Assembly: GCA_023433615.1 (NCBI GenBank) | Contig: JAEZCJ010000155.1 | Coordinates: 1 to 20,733 of the forward strand | DNA length: 20,733 nucleotides | Reading direction: 5' to 3' | Origin: Bacillota bacterium | GTDB taxonomy: Bacteria; Bacillota; Bacilli; Paenibacillales; Paenibacillaceae | Part shown: one piece after another, positions 7,368 through 14,659 of the stretch | Layout of the letters: each line of letters begins with the position of its first letter | Position numbering within the stretch: the first letter of the stretch is position 1 | The notes under the pieces: model-generated | Told to the model about the DNA's origin: nothing | What the model saw: only the letters and a program-made list of their open reading frames with translations | Databases searched by the model: none | Program-made: the position numbers and the translations under genes

Positions 7368-8276
7368 CTATTGAAGGAATCGCGGCAAGCGAAAACGGAA
7401 AGGACGCTTGGTCGGCTTGATCTTCCCGTCTCTCAAGAACGTCAGGGAAGCGTTCAATTCGCCGCCAAAGAGTATGATGAGGGAGCTGATGTAGAGCCAG
7501 ATCAGCAGGACGATGATGCCCCCGACGCTGCCGTAGGTCGCTTCGTAATTGCCGAAGTGATTGACGTAGTAGGAGAAGAGCAGGGAGGTGAGGATCCAGC
7601 CGAACGTGGCGAAGCAAGAGCCCGGGATGACCTCGCGCCAGCGCAGTCTCCTATTCGGCGTAAGGCGATAGAGCAGCATGAAGACGCCGAACATGGCAGA
7701 CAGGGGCAATGCTGCCTTTAGCAGCGACCACATCGATTCGAAGCCGGCCGGATAGCCGAGATGCTCGAACAGGTATTGGCCGATCGGGCGTCCGAATACA
7801 AGCAGCAGCATGGCGATCAGAATGACGAACGCCAGCACGAAGGTGGACAGGAGCGAGACGCCGCGCACTTTCCAGAAGGGGCGATTCTCCTCCTCGTCAT
7901 AAGCTTTGTTCAGCGCCTTGATGATCGCGTTGATGCCGTTCGACGCCGCCCACAGCGTCGCGATCATCCCGAAGGAGAGCAGCGTGCGGCTGCTGCCTCT
8001 CGTCACTTCGGCGATGATGTCGTCGACGGCCTTGCCCGATTCCTCGGGGAGCAGCCTGATGAGCTCGGCCATGAATTGCTCGCTCGATAGCTGCATGTAG
8101 CCGATCAGGTTCAGGAGGAAGATGAGGAAAGGGAAGAATGCTAGTATGAGGTAATAAGTAAGCTGCGCACCGAGCGCCTGCACCTCGTCGTCTCGGATTC
8201 GGCAGACCATATCCTCCACGAAACGAACGACGGCAGGTCGCGATGCCGGCGGCGATGTCGAATGAAGATTCGCCAT
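7368..8276 (-). CDS. yihY: YihY/BrkB-family inner membrane protein
   Basis: A 302-residue polytopic membrane protein of the YihY/virulence factor BrkB family. Around six hydrophobic segments are visible, roughly residues 39-60, 97-117, 139-161, 187-204, 220-240 and 250-272. Family blocks include ALGAQLTYYLILAFFPFLIF, LLPEE, WAASNGINAIIKALNKAY, YRLTPNRRLRWREVIPGS and YATYGS/GG with a terminal ILFGGELNA. Earlier descriptions as an RNase BN were wrong; the function of the family is unsettled, with transport or envelope roles suggested. The start MANLHST is preferred to an upstream in-frame codon because GAGGAGG lies 7 nt before it on the minus strand. A TATACT box lies about 50 nt upstream (8328-8333) but lacks a good -35. 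The tail is strongly basic (KIKPTKRPFRFRLPRF). Confidence 0.9.
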   Translation of the reverse strand: MANLHSTSPPASRPAVVRFVEDMVCRIRDDEVQALGAQLTYYLILAFFPFLIFLLNLIGYMQLSSEQFMAELIRLLPEESGKAVDDIIAEVTRGSSRTLLSFGMIATLWAASNGINAIIKALNKAYDEEENRPFWKVRGVSLLSTFVLAFVILIAMLLLVFGRPIGQYLFEHLGYPAGFESMWSLLKAALPLSAMFGVFMLLYRLTPNRRLRWREVIPGSCFATFGWILTSLLFSYYVNHFGNYEATYGSVGGIIVLLIWLYISSLIILFGGELNASLTFLRDGKIKPTKRPFRFRLPRFLQ

Positions 8277-8386
8277 GGGAACTCCTCCTCTCGCGGAAGT
8301 TGAGACAACCCTAGGAAGTCTTGTGCTAGTATATCCGTCCGGACAAGAGATCATGTTGATTTGCGGCAGAGCGCTTTCGGATAATC

Positions 8387-8425
8387 AAAAAAGCCTCCAA
8401 TCCCAGAGAGCCGAGAGTTGGAGGC
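8387..8425 (-). terminator. Intrinsic terminator of the tRNA operon
   Basis: On the minus strand GCCTCCAA and TTGGAGGC close a stem around a 17-nt loop, followed immediately by TTTTTT. It lies 24 nt past the 3' end of tRNA-Arg, a textbook Rho-independent terminator. Confidence 0.9.
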
Positions 8426-8448
8426 GTATATATGATGTAGAGGAAAAA

Positions 8449-8525
8449 TGGCGTCCCAGGAGGGATTCGAACCCCCGACAACTCGCTTAGAAGGCGAGTG
8501 CTCTATCCAACTGAGCTACTGGGAC
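8449..8525 (-). tRNA. tRNA-Arg (anticodon UCU)
   Basis: A complete cloverleaf on the minus strand: acceptor GTCCCAG with its 3' partner ending in GGGAC, D-arm AGCTCAGTTGGATAGAGC, anticodon stem CTCGC/GCGAG around loop CTTCTAA giving anticodon TCT, and T-arm GGGGGTTCGAATCCCTC. The discriminator is G and the CCA end is encoded (8449-8451 on the plus strand reads TGG). It reads AGA codons. It is the last gene of the two-tRNA operon. Confidence 0.95.
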
Positions 8526-8545
8526 TTGCGTGGTGAAAATATACC

Positions 8546-8580
8546 GAACTTTCAATGAAGTTGGAGCGGGTGAAGGGAAT
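8546..8580 (-). repeat. 35-bp direct repeat, copy of the tRNA-Gly 3' end
   Basis: This stretch is identical to 8700-8734, which covers the 3' strand of the T-arm and acceptor stem, CCA and 18 nt downstream of tRNA-Gly. The rest of the tRNA is absent here, so it is a truncated tRNA remnant. The two copies are separated by 119 bp, an arrangement like the attachment-site duplication left by an element integrated at a tRNA 3' end. Confidence 0.85.
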
Positions 8581-8582
8581 AC

Positions 8583-8697
8583 TCAACATCTTGCAACTGG
8601 CTGCTATGCGAATGATGTTGACGCACGTCTTCGAATGTCTGCTCCGCATTGTCTTCTCGGACGGTCGAACCCTCATCGGGTTCTCTCCCTTCACGCG
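8583..8697. other. Spacer between the tRNA-Gly 3'-end copies with inverted repeats
   Basis: TCAACATC (8583-8590) and GATGTTGA (8614-8621) form an 8-bp stem. Near the right end the plus strand reads GGGTTCTCTCCCTTCACGCG, resembling a degenerate tRNA T-arm/acceptor segment in the orientation opposite to the real tRNA. No coding region is seen. Confidence 0.45.
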
Positions 8698-8699
8698 AA

Positions 8700-8734
8700 G
8701 AACTTTCAATGAAGTTGGAGCGGGTGAAGGGAAT
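8700..8734 (-). repeat. 35-bp direct repeat, tRNA-Gly-linked copy
   Basis: This is the intact counterpart of the copy at 8546-8580. It spans the 3' part of the functional tRNA-Gly gene plus a short AACTT...AAGTT inverted repeat immediately after CCA. Confidence 0.85.
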
Positions 8735-8789
8735 CGAACCCTCGCCTCAAGCTTGGGAAGCTGGCGTTCTGCCATTGAACTACACCCGC
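8716..8789 (-). tRNA. tRNA-Gly (anticodon CCC)
   Basis: Minus-strand cloverleaf: acceptor GCGGGTG/CACCCGC, D-stem GTTC/GAAC, anticodon loop TTCCCAA giving anticodon CCC, T-arm GAGGG-TTCGATT-CCCTT, discriminator T and encoded CCA. The anticodon stem (CCAGC/GCTTG) contains one C-T mismatch at position 28-42. It reads GGG codons. It is the first gene after the promoter at 8830-8858. Confidence 0.92.
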
Positions 8790-8829
8790 ACGCCTTACGA
8801 GATAGACGCACTTTTTTGAAGCAAGGGTT

Positions 8830-8858
8830 ATAATAGCACAGGAATGGGTAAAAATCAA
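8830..8858 (-). promoter_or_regulatory. Sigma-A promoter of the tRNA operon
   Basis: On the minus strand TTGATT (-35), a 17-bp spacer and TATTAT (-10) end about 40 nt before tRNA-Gly. Box quality and spacing are good for a stable-RNA promoter. Confidence 0.75.
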
Positions 8859-8897
8859 TGCAGACCCTTCAGCATTTTTCTTTTTCGCTCTCAGCCG

Positions 8898-8906
8898 TGC
8901 TATACT
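8898..8906 (+). promoter_or_regulatory. Candidate extended -10 promoter for the YsoA-like gene
   Basis: TGC followed by TATACT (8901-8906) is an extended -10, 70 nt before the start codon. The -35 region is only T-rich. It diverges from the tRNA promoter about 70 bp away. Confidence 0.45.
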
Positions 8907-8975
8907 AGGTTACGGCGAATTGCTGCGTGACGAATATCGCGCAGCGCGACAGGCAGTCCAAGGCGGTGTTTCATA

Positions 8976-9923
8976 ATGACAGATAGCAATCAAGAGCAAG
9001 CGAGCTCCAAAGATAATGTTTATTTATTCCCGAAGATGCTGGATCATTATCAGATTCAATTAACGCGCATGCTGGAAGCCGAACAGTTCGGCGACGCGAA
9101 GGAGCTGCTGCGATTCCTGCTTCAGTGCCGAGGCGAGGACGAACGCCATTACGAAGAGTGGAAGAGTCTGCTCCACTGGATCGAAATGGCTTTTCCCGAA
9201 GGGCAAGGGGCGGTCGTGCAAGGTGAGGATGCGGACAGTCTCGACGAGCAAGAGCTTCGGAGCCGCGTGCTGCAGCGCGAGCGGAACGACAATTCGGATG
9301 AAGCCTACATCTCGCAGGTGCTGCATATCATGCGCGAGCATCCGCTGGTCGAGCAGCAGCTCCTGGCACTGGAGCGGGCCGTGTTCCTCGAAGGGGATGG
9401 GGTCGACGAATCGATCCTGTCCTGGTTGACGGAGGCGGACCTGCATCCGGCGGTTCAATTCAAAGCCTTGCAGGCGCTACGCCGGCGCGGCGTGACGGGG
9501 ACGATAGTCATCGACAGGCAGGGCGAGCAGATCGAGGCAGTCATCGAGGATACGCCGCTGTCGATGGATGAATTCCCGTCATCCGTGATGGAAATTCTGG
9601 AACGCGTGGAGAACGTAACGGAGGTTTCGGATCCGACGCTGCCGCATTTTGCCCGCGAGCTCTGGAAGGAATGCCTGCAAGCGTTGTACGGCACGAGCGA
9701 GTACAAGTGGATGCTGGACGGCGTGGAAGACACGATCGATTGCTGGGCCGCGGCGCTTCATCAGGGGCTGCAGCTCGCGGCATACGGCTCTTCGGACGAC
9801 GAAGAGATACGTCATACATACGGGATACCGGAATCGCTGCGCTTTCGGTACGAGCAAGCCGGCAAGGCGATCCGCCGCATCGGGGTGGCGGATATTACGC
9901 CGCTGCCGCCTGAACAGCCTTGA
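8976..9923 (+). CDS. YsoA-like helical (TPR-type) protein
   Basis: A 315-residue soluble, mostly helical acidic protein. Positions 20-75 (MLDHYQIQLTRMLEAEQFGDAKELL onward) look like a tetratricopeptide-type helix pair, and residues 150-175 (HPAVQFKALQALRRRGVTG) like another. A short beta region follows (IVIDRQGEQIEAVIED), then a second helical domain containing ELWKECLQALYGTSEY. In B. subtilis the TPR protein YsoA sits directly upstream of tig, so position and general character suggest the YsoA equivalent; I do not claim residue-level proof and its role is unknown. The ribosome binding site is moderate (AAGGCGGTG about 7 nt upstream). The stop codon overlaps the -35 box of the tig promoter. 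Confidence 0.8.
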   Translation: MTDSNQEQASSKDNVYLFPKMLDHYQIQLTRMLEAEQFGDAKELLRFLLQCRGEDERHYEEWKSLLHWIEMAFPEGQGAVVQGEDADSLDEQELRSRVLQRERNDNSDEAYISQVLHIMREHPLVEQQLLALERAVFLEGDGVDESILSWLTEADLHPAVQFKALQALRRRGVTGTIVIDRQGEQIEAVIEDTPLSMDEFPSSVMEILERVENVTEVSDPTLPHFARELWKECLQALYGTSEYKWMLDGVEDTIDCWAAALHQGLQLAAYGSSDDEEIRHTYGIPESLRFRYEQAGKAIRRIGVADITPLPPEQP

Positions 9924-9948
9924 AATCAAGGCGGATGTTGATTATAAT
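9920..9948 (+). promoter_or_regulatory. Sigma-A promoter for tig
   Basis: TTGAAA (9920-9925), a 17-bp spacer and a consensus TATAAT (9943-9948). The -35 overlaps the TGA stop of the preceding gene and lies in the palindrome CCTTGAAATCAAGG. The start codon of tig is 62 nt further on, leaving a short leader with a TGACA/TGTCA hairpin (9975-9988). Confidence 0.8.
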
Positions 9949-10010
9949 AGAATGGTTTAAAATCGTGATTAAATTGACAGGTGTGTCAGTTTTGGAGGGG
10001 AAGGCATAAC

Positions 10011-11300
10011 ATGAAAGCAAGTTGGGAAACAATAGAAAAGAATCTCGGCGTTCTGAACGTCGAAGTGGATGCCGAGCAAGTTACGGAAGCGATCGACAAG
10101 GCATTCAAGAAAGTGGTAGCCAAGGTCAACGTACCGGGCTTCCGTAAGGGTAAAGTGCCGCGGGGCATCTTCGAATCCCGCTTCGGCATCGAGAGCCTCT
10201 ATCAAGACGCGATCGACATTCTGCTGCCTGACGCGTATTCGAACGCCGTTAAGGAGACGGGCATTACGCCGGTCGACCGTCCGGAGATCGACGTCGAGCA
10301 GTTCGGCAAGGGGCAGACGTTCGTCTTCAAGGCGAAGGTACTGGTGAAGCCTGAAGTGAAGCTCGGCGCTTACAAAGGCGTAGAGGTTCCCGCGGTAGCG
10401 GCAGAAGTGACGGAAGAGGAGATCAATGCCGAGCTTGAGCGCCTTCAGCAGCGCCATGCCGAGCTCGTCGTGATCGACGAAGGCGAAGTTCAGAACGGCG
10501 ACATGACGGTTATCGACTTCGACGGCTACGTGGACGGCGAGGCATTCGAAGGCGGCAAGGCTGAGCGCTACTCGCTCGAGATCGGTTCGGGTTCGTTCAT
10601 TCCGGGCTTCGAAGAGCAGATCGTCGGCATGAACATCGGCGACTACAAGGATGTGGAAGTCTCCTTCCCGGAGAACTACCACGCCGAGCATCTGAAGGGC
10701 AAGCCGGCTGTATTCAAAGTGAAGCTGCACGAGATCAAGCGCAAGAACCTGCCGGCGCTCGATGACGAGTTCGCGAAGGACGTCAGCGAATTCGATACGC
10801 TGGACGAATACAAGCAAGATCTGGCGGACAAGCTGAAGGAACGCAAGGTCAAGGAAGGCGAGCAAGCCCGCGAGACAGCAGTAGTCGAGAAGGTTGCGGC
10901 GAATGCGGAAGTGGAAATCCCGTCCGTCATGATCGACACGGAAGTGGATTACCTGCTGCGCGATTTCGAGAACCGTCTTCGCATGCAAGGCATGAACCTG
11001 GACCTGTATTACCAATTCTCGGGTCAAGACGAAGCGGCGCTGCGCGAGCAGATGAAGGCCGACGCAGAGAAGCGCGTCCTGAACAACCTCGTGCTCGAGC
11101 AAGTCGCGAAGGAAGAGGGCATCTCCGTCTCCGACGAAGAAATTACGGAAGAGCTCGAGAACCTGTCCAAGTCGTACAACCGCCCGGCTGAAGAGCTGCG
11201 CGACATCTTCACGAAGAACGGCAACCTTGAGAACTTGAAGGATGACTTGACGCTTCGCAAGACGATCAAGTTCTTGATCGACAACAGCACGGCAGCTTAA
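10011..11300 (+). CDS. tig: Trigger factor (ribosome-associated chaperone/PPIase)
   Basis: A 429-residue trigger factor, the ribosome-bound chaperone that shields nascent chains at the exit tunnel and has peptidyl-prolyl isomerase activity. The N-terminal ribosome-binding signature GFRKGKVPR is at residues 43-51, exactly where the family has it. The FKBP-type isomerase domain covers about 162-245 (VIDFDGYVDGEAFEGG, GSGSFIPGFEEQIVGM). The remaining C-terminal half is the helical SurA-like substrate cradle. The start MKASWET at 10011 is chosen over an upstream in-frame codon because TTGGAGGGGAAGG precedes it by about 10 nt and it matches the normal N-terminus. It has its own strong promoter and a hairpin 45 nt past its stop. 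Confidence 0.97.
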   Translation: MKASWETIEKNLGVLNVEVDAEQVTEAIDKAFKKVVAKVNVPGFRKGKVPRGIFESRFGIESLYQDAIDILLPDAYSNAVKETGITPVDRPEIDVEQFGKGQTFVFKAKVLVKPEVKLGAYKGVEVPAVAAEVTEEEINAELERLQQRHAELVVIDEGEVQNGDMTVIDFDGYVDGEAFEGGKAERYSLEIGSGSFIPGFEEQIVGMNIGDYKDVEVSFPENYHAEHLKGKPAVFKVKLHEIKRKNLPALDDEFAKDVSEFDTLDEYKQDLADKLKERKVKEGEQARETAVVEKVAANAEVEIPSVMIDTEVDYLLRDFENRLRMQGMNLDLYYQFSGQDEAALREQMKADAEKRVLNNLVLEQVAKEEGISVSDEEITEELENLSKSYNRPAEELRDIFTKNGNLENLKDDLTLRKTIKFLIDNSTAA

Positions 11301-11344
11301 GCGGCCGTCGGCGCAGCGCGTTAAGGCGAATCACATAGCGAGAC

Positions 11345-11376
11345 TAAGGCACGTCCTTCAGGCACGTGCCTTATTT
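11345..11376 (+). terminator. Terminator after tig
   Basis: TAAGGCACGT (11345-11354) pairs perfectly with ACGTGCCTTA (11364-11373) across a 9-nt loop and is followed by TTTCG. It separates tig from clpP. Confidence 0.7.
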
Positions 11377-11473
11377 CGCCCCATGAACCGTTATACATAA
11401 TCGTGCGAACAGGTAATCGAAATTAGCCCCATACATATTGGCCTGTCCTGCCCTATACGGATAAGTGCCCGAA

Positions 11474-11502
11474 ATGACATCGCTCTTCGAACATGGTAAA
11501 AT
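11474..11502 (+). promoter_or_regulatory. Sigma-A promoter for clpP
   Basis: ATGACA (11474-11479), a 17-bp spacer and TAAAAT (11497-11502), the latter preceded by TGG as an extended -10. It lies about 45 nt before the clpP start. No CtsR-type heptad repeat is seen around it. Confidence 0.65.
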
Positions 11503-11547
11503 AAGAAACGTAAAGCTCGAATGCCAATAAGAAAAGAGGTTGGTCGC

Positions 11548-12147
11548 ATGAATCTGGTACCTATCGTGGTTGAACAAAGCAGTAGGGGAGAAAGATCCTA
11601 CGATATTTACTCCCGGCTCCTAAGGGACCGCATCATTTTCCTGGGGAGCGCGATCGACGACGATGTCGCCAATCTCGTCATTGCACAGCTCCTTTTCCTG
11701 GCGGCCGACGACCCTGAGAAGGATATCCATCTCTACATCAACTCGCCCGGCGGATCGGTTACGGCGGGGATGGGCATATACGACACGATGCAGTACATCA
11801 AGCCGGATGTCTCGACGATCTGCGTAGGGATGGCGGCCAGCATGGGCTCGCTGCTGCTTACCGCGGGCGCGAAGGGCAAACGGTTCGCGCTGCCGAACAG
11901 CGAAGTGATGATTCATCAGCCGCTGGGCGGGGTAAGGGGACAGGCGACGGATATTAAGATTCATGCCGATTGGATTCTGAAGACGAAGCAGAAGCTCAAT
12001 CAGATCTATGTGGATCGCACCGGACAGCCGTATGAGAAAATCGACCGCGATACCGACCGCGACTACTTCATGAGCGCAGATGAGGCACTGGCTTACGGGC
12101 TGATCGACAAAGTCGTGACCACGCCTACGGCCGTTAGCGGGAACTAA
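11548..12147 (+). CDS. clpP: ATP-dependent Clp protease proteolytic subunit ClpP
   Basis: A 199-residue ClpP serine peptidase that forms the tetradecameric degradation chamber docked by ClpX or ClpC. The catalytic triad is visible at standard places: Ser98 in GMAASMGS, His123 in EVMIHQP and Asp172 in TDRDYFM. YINSPGGSV (63-71) is the oxyanion-stabilising segment, and the N-terminal VPIVVEQ...RGERSYDIYSRLL forms the axial loop region. The start at 11548 is preferred over an upstream ATG (11521) because AAGAGG lies about 8 nt before it and MNLVPIV is the normal N-terminus. clpX begins only 18 nt downstream, so the protease and its unfoldase are probably co-transcribed. In B. subtilis clpP lies elsewhere. 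Confidence 0.97.
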   Translation: MNLVPIVVEQSSRGERSYDIYSRLLRDRIIFLGSAIDDDVANLVIAQLLFLAADDPEKDIHLYINSPGGSVTAGMGIYDTMQYIKPDVSTICVGMAASMGSLLLTAGAKGKRFALPNSEVMIHQPLGGVRGQATDIKIHADWILKTKQKLNQIYVDRTGQPYEKIDRDTDRDYFMSADEALAYGLIDKVVTTPTAVSGN

Positions 12148-12165
12148 GAACGAAGGGGTGATCCG

Positions 12166-13422
12166 ATGTTTAAATTCAACGATGAAAAAGGGCAGCTGAA
12201 ATGTTCCTTCTGCGGCAAGTCGCAGGATCAAGTCCGAAAATTGGTCGCCGGACCCGGCGTATATATATGCGATGAATGCATCGAGCTCTGCACCGAGATC
12301 GTCGAGGAAGAGCTCGGCCACGAGGAAGAGCTCGACCTGAAGGACGTGCCGAAGCCGAAGGACATCCGGACCATTCTGGACCAATATGTCATCGGCCAGG
12401 ACCAGGCGAAGAAGTCGCTTGCAGTCGCCGTATATAACCACTACAAGCGCATCAATTCGCAGAGCAAGCTGGAGGATGTCGAACTGCAGAAGTCGAATAT
12501 CCTGCTGGTAGGCCCTACGGGCTCCGGCAAGACGCTGCTCGCGCAGACGATGGCAAAGATCCTCAACGTGCCGTTCGCCATTGCGGATGCCACTTCCTTG
12601 ACGGAAGCCGGCTATGTCGGCGAAGACGTCGAGAACATTCTGCTCAAGCTGATCCAAGCGGCAGATTACGATGTCGAGAAGGCCGAACGCGGCATTATCT
12701 ACATTGACGAGATCGACAAGGTTGCCCGCAAGTCGGAGAACCCGTCCATCACGCGCGATGTATCGGGCGAAGGGGTGCAGCAGGCGCTGCTTAAGATTCT
12801 GGAGGGCACGGTCGCCTCGGTGCCGCCGCAAGGCGGGCGGAAGCATCCGCATCAAGAATTCATCCAGATCGATACGACGAACATCTTGTTCATCTGCGGC
12901 GGAGCGTTCGACGGCCTGGAGCAGCTGATCAAGCGCCGGATCGGCAAAAAGGTCATCGGCTTCAATGCGGCCGGAGAAGGAACGAAAGACTTGAAGCCGG
13001 GCGAATACTTGTCGCTCGTGCTGCCGGAGGACCTGTTGAAGTTCGGGCTGATCCCCGAATTCGTCGGTCGCCTCCCGGTAATCTCCGCGCTTGAGCCGCT
13101 TGACGAATCTGCGCTCATCCGCATCCTGTCCGAGCCGAAGAATGCGCTCGTGAAGCAGTATCAGAAGCTGCTGGAGATGGATAACGTCAAGCTGGACTTC
13201 GAGCCGGCTGCGCTGGAGGCCATCGCCAAGGAAGCGATCAAGCGGAATACCGGCGCACGGGGACTGCGCGCGATCATCGAGGGCATTATGCTCGAAGTGA
13301 TGTACGAAGTGCCGTCCCGCGACGACGTGAGCAATTGCATGATCACGGAGAAGGTCGTGCAAGACAAGATCATGCCGGAGCTTACGGCGAAGAAGGGCAA
13401 GAAGAAAGAAGAAAGCGCCTAA
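12166..13422 (+). CDS. clpX: ATP-dependent Clp protease ATP-binding subunit ClpX
   Basis: A 418-residue AAA+ unfoldase that recognises tagged or misfolded substrates and feeds them to ClpP. The N-terminal zinc-binding domain has Cys13/Cys16 and Cys35/Cys38 (CSFC and CDEC). Walker A GPTGSGKT is at 116-123, Walker B IIYIDE at 177-182, the pore region GEGVQQALLKILEGT follows, the ClpP-docking IGF tripeptide is at 264-266 and sensor 2 GARGLR lies near the C-terminus. Length matches the family. AAGGGGTGA precedes the ATG. It is 18 nt after clpP and followed by a strong hairpin before ispG. The lysine-rich tail (KKGKKKEESA) is ordinary. Confidence 0.97.
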   Translation: MFKFNDEKGQLKCSFCGKSQDQVRKLVAGPGVYICDECIELCTEIVEEELGHEEELDLKDVPKPKDIRTILDQYVIGQDQAKKSLAVAVYNHYKRINSQSKLEDVELQKSNILLVGPTGSGKTLLAQTMAKILNVPFAIADATSLTEAGYVGEDVENILLKLIQAADYDVEKAERGIIYIDEIDKVARKSENPSITRDVSGEGVQQALLKILEGTVASVPPQGGRKHPHQEFIQIDTTNILFICGGAFDGLEQLIKRRIGKKVIGFNAAGEGTKDLKPGEYLSLVLPEDLLKFGLIPEFVGRLPVISALEPLDESALIRILSEPKNALVKQYQKLLEMDNVKLDFEPAALEAIAKEAIKRNTGARGLRAIIEGIMLEVMYEVPSRDDVSNCMITEKVVQDKIMPELTAKKGKKKEESA

Positions 13423-13439
13423 TAGCGAAAACCGTCCAA

Positions 13440-13486
13440 TCCACCTTCGCCAGGCGGCTGTCAGAAGCCGCTGCGGCGGAGGTGGA
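13440..13486 (+). terminator. Two-part hairpin between clpX and ispG
   Basis: An outer stem TCCACCTTCGCC (13440-13451) with GGCGGAGGTGGA (13475-13486), one wobble pair, encloses an inner GCGGCT/AGCCGC stem (13454-13459 with 13466-13471). The tail CTTTGACG is only weakly T-rich. It starts 18 nt after the clpX stop and probably ends or attenuates clpPX transcription; its right arm contains a GGAGGTGG sequence. Confidence 0.6.
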
Positions 13487-13512
13487 CTTTGACGTTCATA
13501 GGAGAGAGGACC

Positions 13513-14619
13513 ATGAGACATCGCAAGGATACGGTGCCTGTCAAGGTCGGGAACCTGACGATCGGCGGGAGCAATGAAGTCATCATTCAGAGCATGTGCA
13601 CGACCAAGACGGCGGATGTAGAGGCGACTGTCAGCGAAATTTTGCGGCTGGAGGAGGCAGGCTGCCAGGTTGTGCGCGTGACCGTGAACAACAAGGAAGC
13701 TGCAGCCGCGATCAAGGAAATCAAGAAGCGGATCCACATTCCGTTAGTCGCGGATATCCACTTCGATTATCGGCTTGCGTTGCAGGCGATCGAGAACGGC
13801 GTGGACAAGGTGCGGATCAATCCGGGCAACATCGGACGCCGCGAGAAGGTTGAGGAAGTCGTCAAGGCCTGCAAGGCGCGCGGCATTCCGATTCGGATCG
13901 GCGTAAACGCCGGATCGCTCGAGAATCATCTCCTGGAAAAATACGGTTACCCGACGCCCGAGGCGATGGTGGAGAGTGCGCTGTTCCATATCGGCATACT
14001 CGAGGAGCTTGATTTTCACGATATTATCGTCTCTCTTAAAGCTTCCGACGTACCGATGGCGATCGCCGCCTACGGCATGGCTGCCGAGAAAATCAAGTAC
14101 CCGCTGCACCTCGGCATTACCGAGGCAGGCACGCTCTTCTCCGGCACGATCAAGAGCTCGGCCGGGATCGGCGCGCTGCTCGCGATGGGGATCGGCAATA
14201 CGGTAAGAATCTCGCTCAGCGCGGATCCCGTCGAGGAAGTGAAGGTGGCGCGCGAGCTGCTGAAGTCGTTCGGGCTGATTACCAATGCGGCAACGCTCGT
14301 CTCTTGTCCGACATGCGGCCGTCTCGACATCGACTTGTTCTCGATCGCGAACGAGGTAGAGGATTATATCGCGAAGATCAAGGTGCCGATCAAAGTATCC
14401 GTGCTCGGCTGCGCGGTGAACGGCCCCGGCGAAGCAAGGGAAGCGGACATCGGCATCGCGGGCGCCCGCGGCGAAGGCATGCTCTTCCGTTACGGCGAGA
14501 TGATCCGCAAGGTGCCGGAGGCCGAACTGCTAATCGAACTGAAGAAGGAGATCGACGAGATCGTGCGGGTCTTCGAGCTTACGGGAGAAATTCCGGGGAG
14601 AAAACACGTCCACTCCTGA
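13513..14619 (+). CDS. ispG: 4-hydroxy-3-methylbut-2-enyl diphosphate synthase IspG (GcpE)
   Basis: A 368-residue IspG, the [4Fe-4S] enzyme converting methylerythritol cyclodiphosphate to HMBPP in the MEP isoprenoid pathway. The TIM-barrel part carries VKVGNLTIGG, CQVVRVTV, DIHFDYRLAL, VRINPGNIGRREKV, IGVNAGSLE and SADPVEEVKVA. The cluster ligands are Cys265 and Cys268 (SCPTCGR), Cys300 (LGCAVNGPGE) and Glu307. The start ATG at 13513 follows AGGAG by 8 nt; an in-frame TTG at 13489 behind GGAGG is possible but sits at the foot of the hairpin. The segment RVTVNNKEAAAAIK replaces the RVACPD-type sequence I expect in Bacillus IspG. Its position between clpX and lonB is unusual and may indicate insertion or a second copy. 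Confidence 0.95.
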   Translation: MRHRKDTVPVKVGNLTIGGSNEVIIQSMCTTKTADVEATVSEILRLEEAGCQVVRVTVNNKEAAAAIKEIKKRIHIPLVADIHFDYRLALQAIENGVDKVRINPGNIGRREKVEEVVKACKARGIPIRIGVNAGSLENHLLEKYGYPTPEAMVESALFHIGILEELDFHDIIVSLKASDVPMAIAAYGMAAEKIKYPLHLGITEAGTLFSGTIKSSAGIGALLAMGIGNTVRISLSADPVEEVKVARELLKSFGLITNAATLVSCPTCGRLDIDLFSIANEVEDYIAKIKVPIKVSVLGCAVNGPGEAREADIGIAGARGEGMLFRYGEMIRKVPEAELLIELKKEIDEIVRVFELTGEIPGRKHVHS

Positions 14620-14659
14620 TCACGAAGCTTCTCAATGTAGCGTATTCGGCATCGAATCT

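Noticed and set aside
8503..8811. Short open frame on the minus strand across the tRNA genes
   Set aside because: It runs through both functional tRNA genes and the repeats; the tRNA cloverleafs explain the sequence.
11380..11520. CtsR operator upstream of clpP
   Set aside because: No tandem heptad of the GGTCAAA type could be found by eye in either orientation.
11620..13737. A 705-codon open frame on the minus strand opposite clpP and clpX
   Set aside because: It lies antisense to two unmistakable genes, is a by-product of GC-rich third positions, and its translation (His/Arg/Leu/Asp-rich) resembles no protein family.
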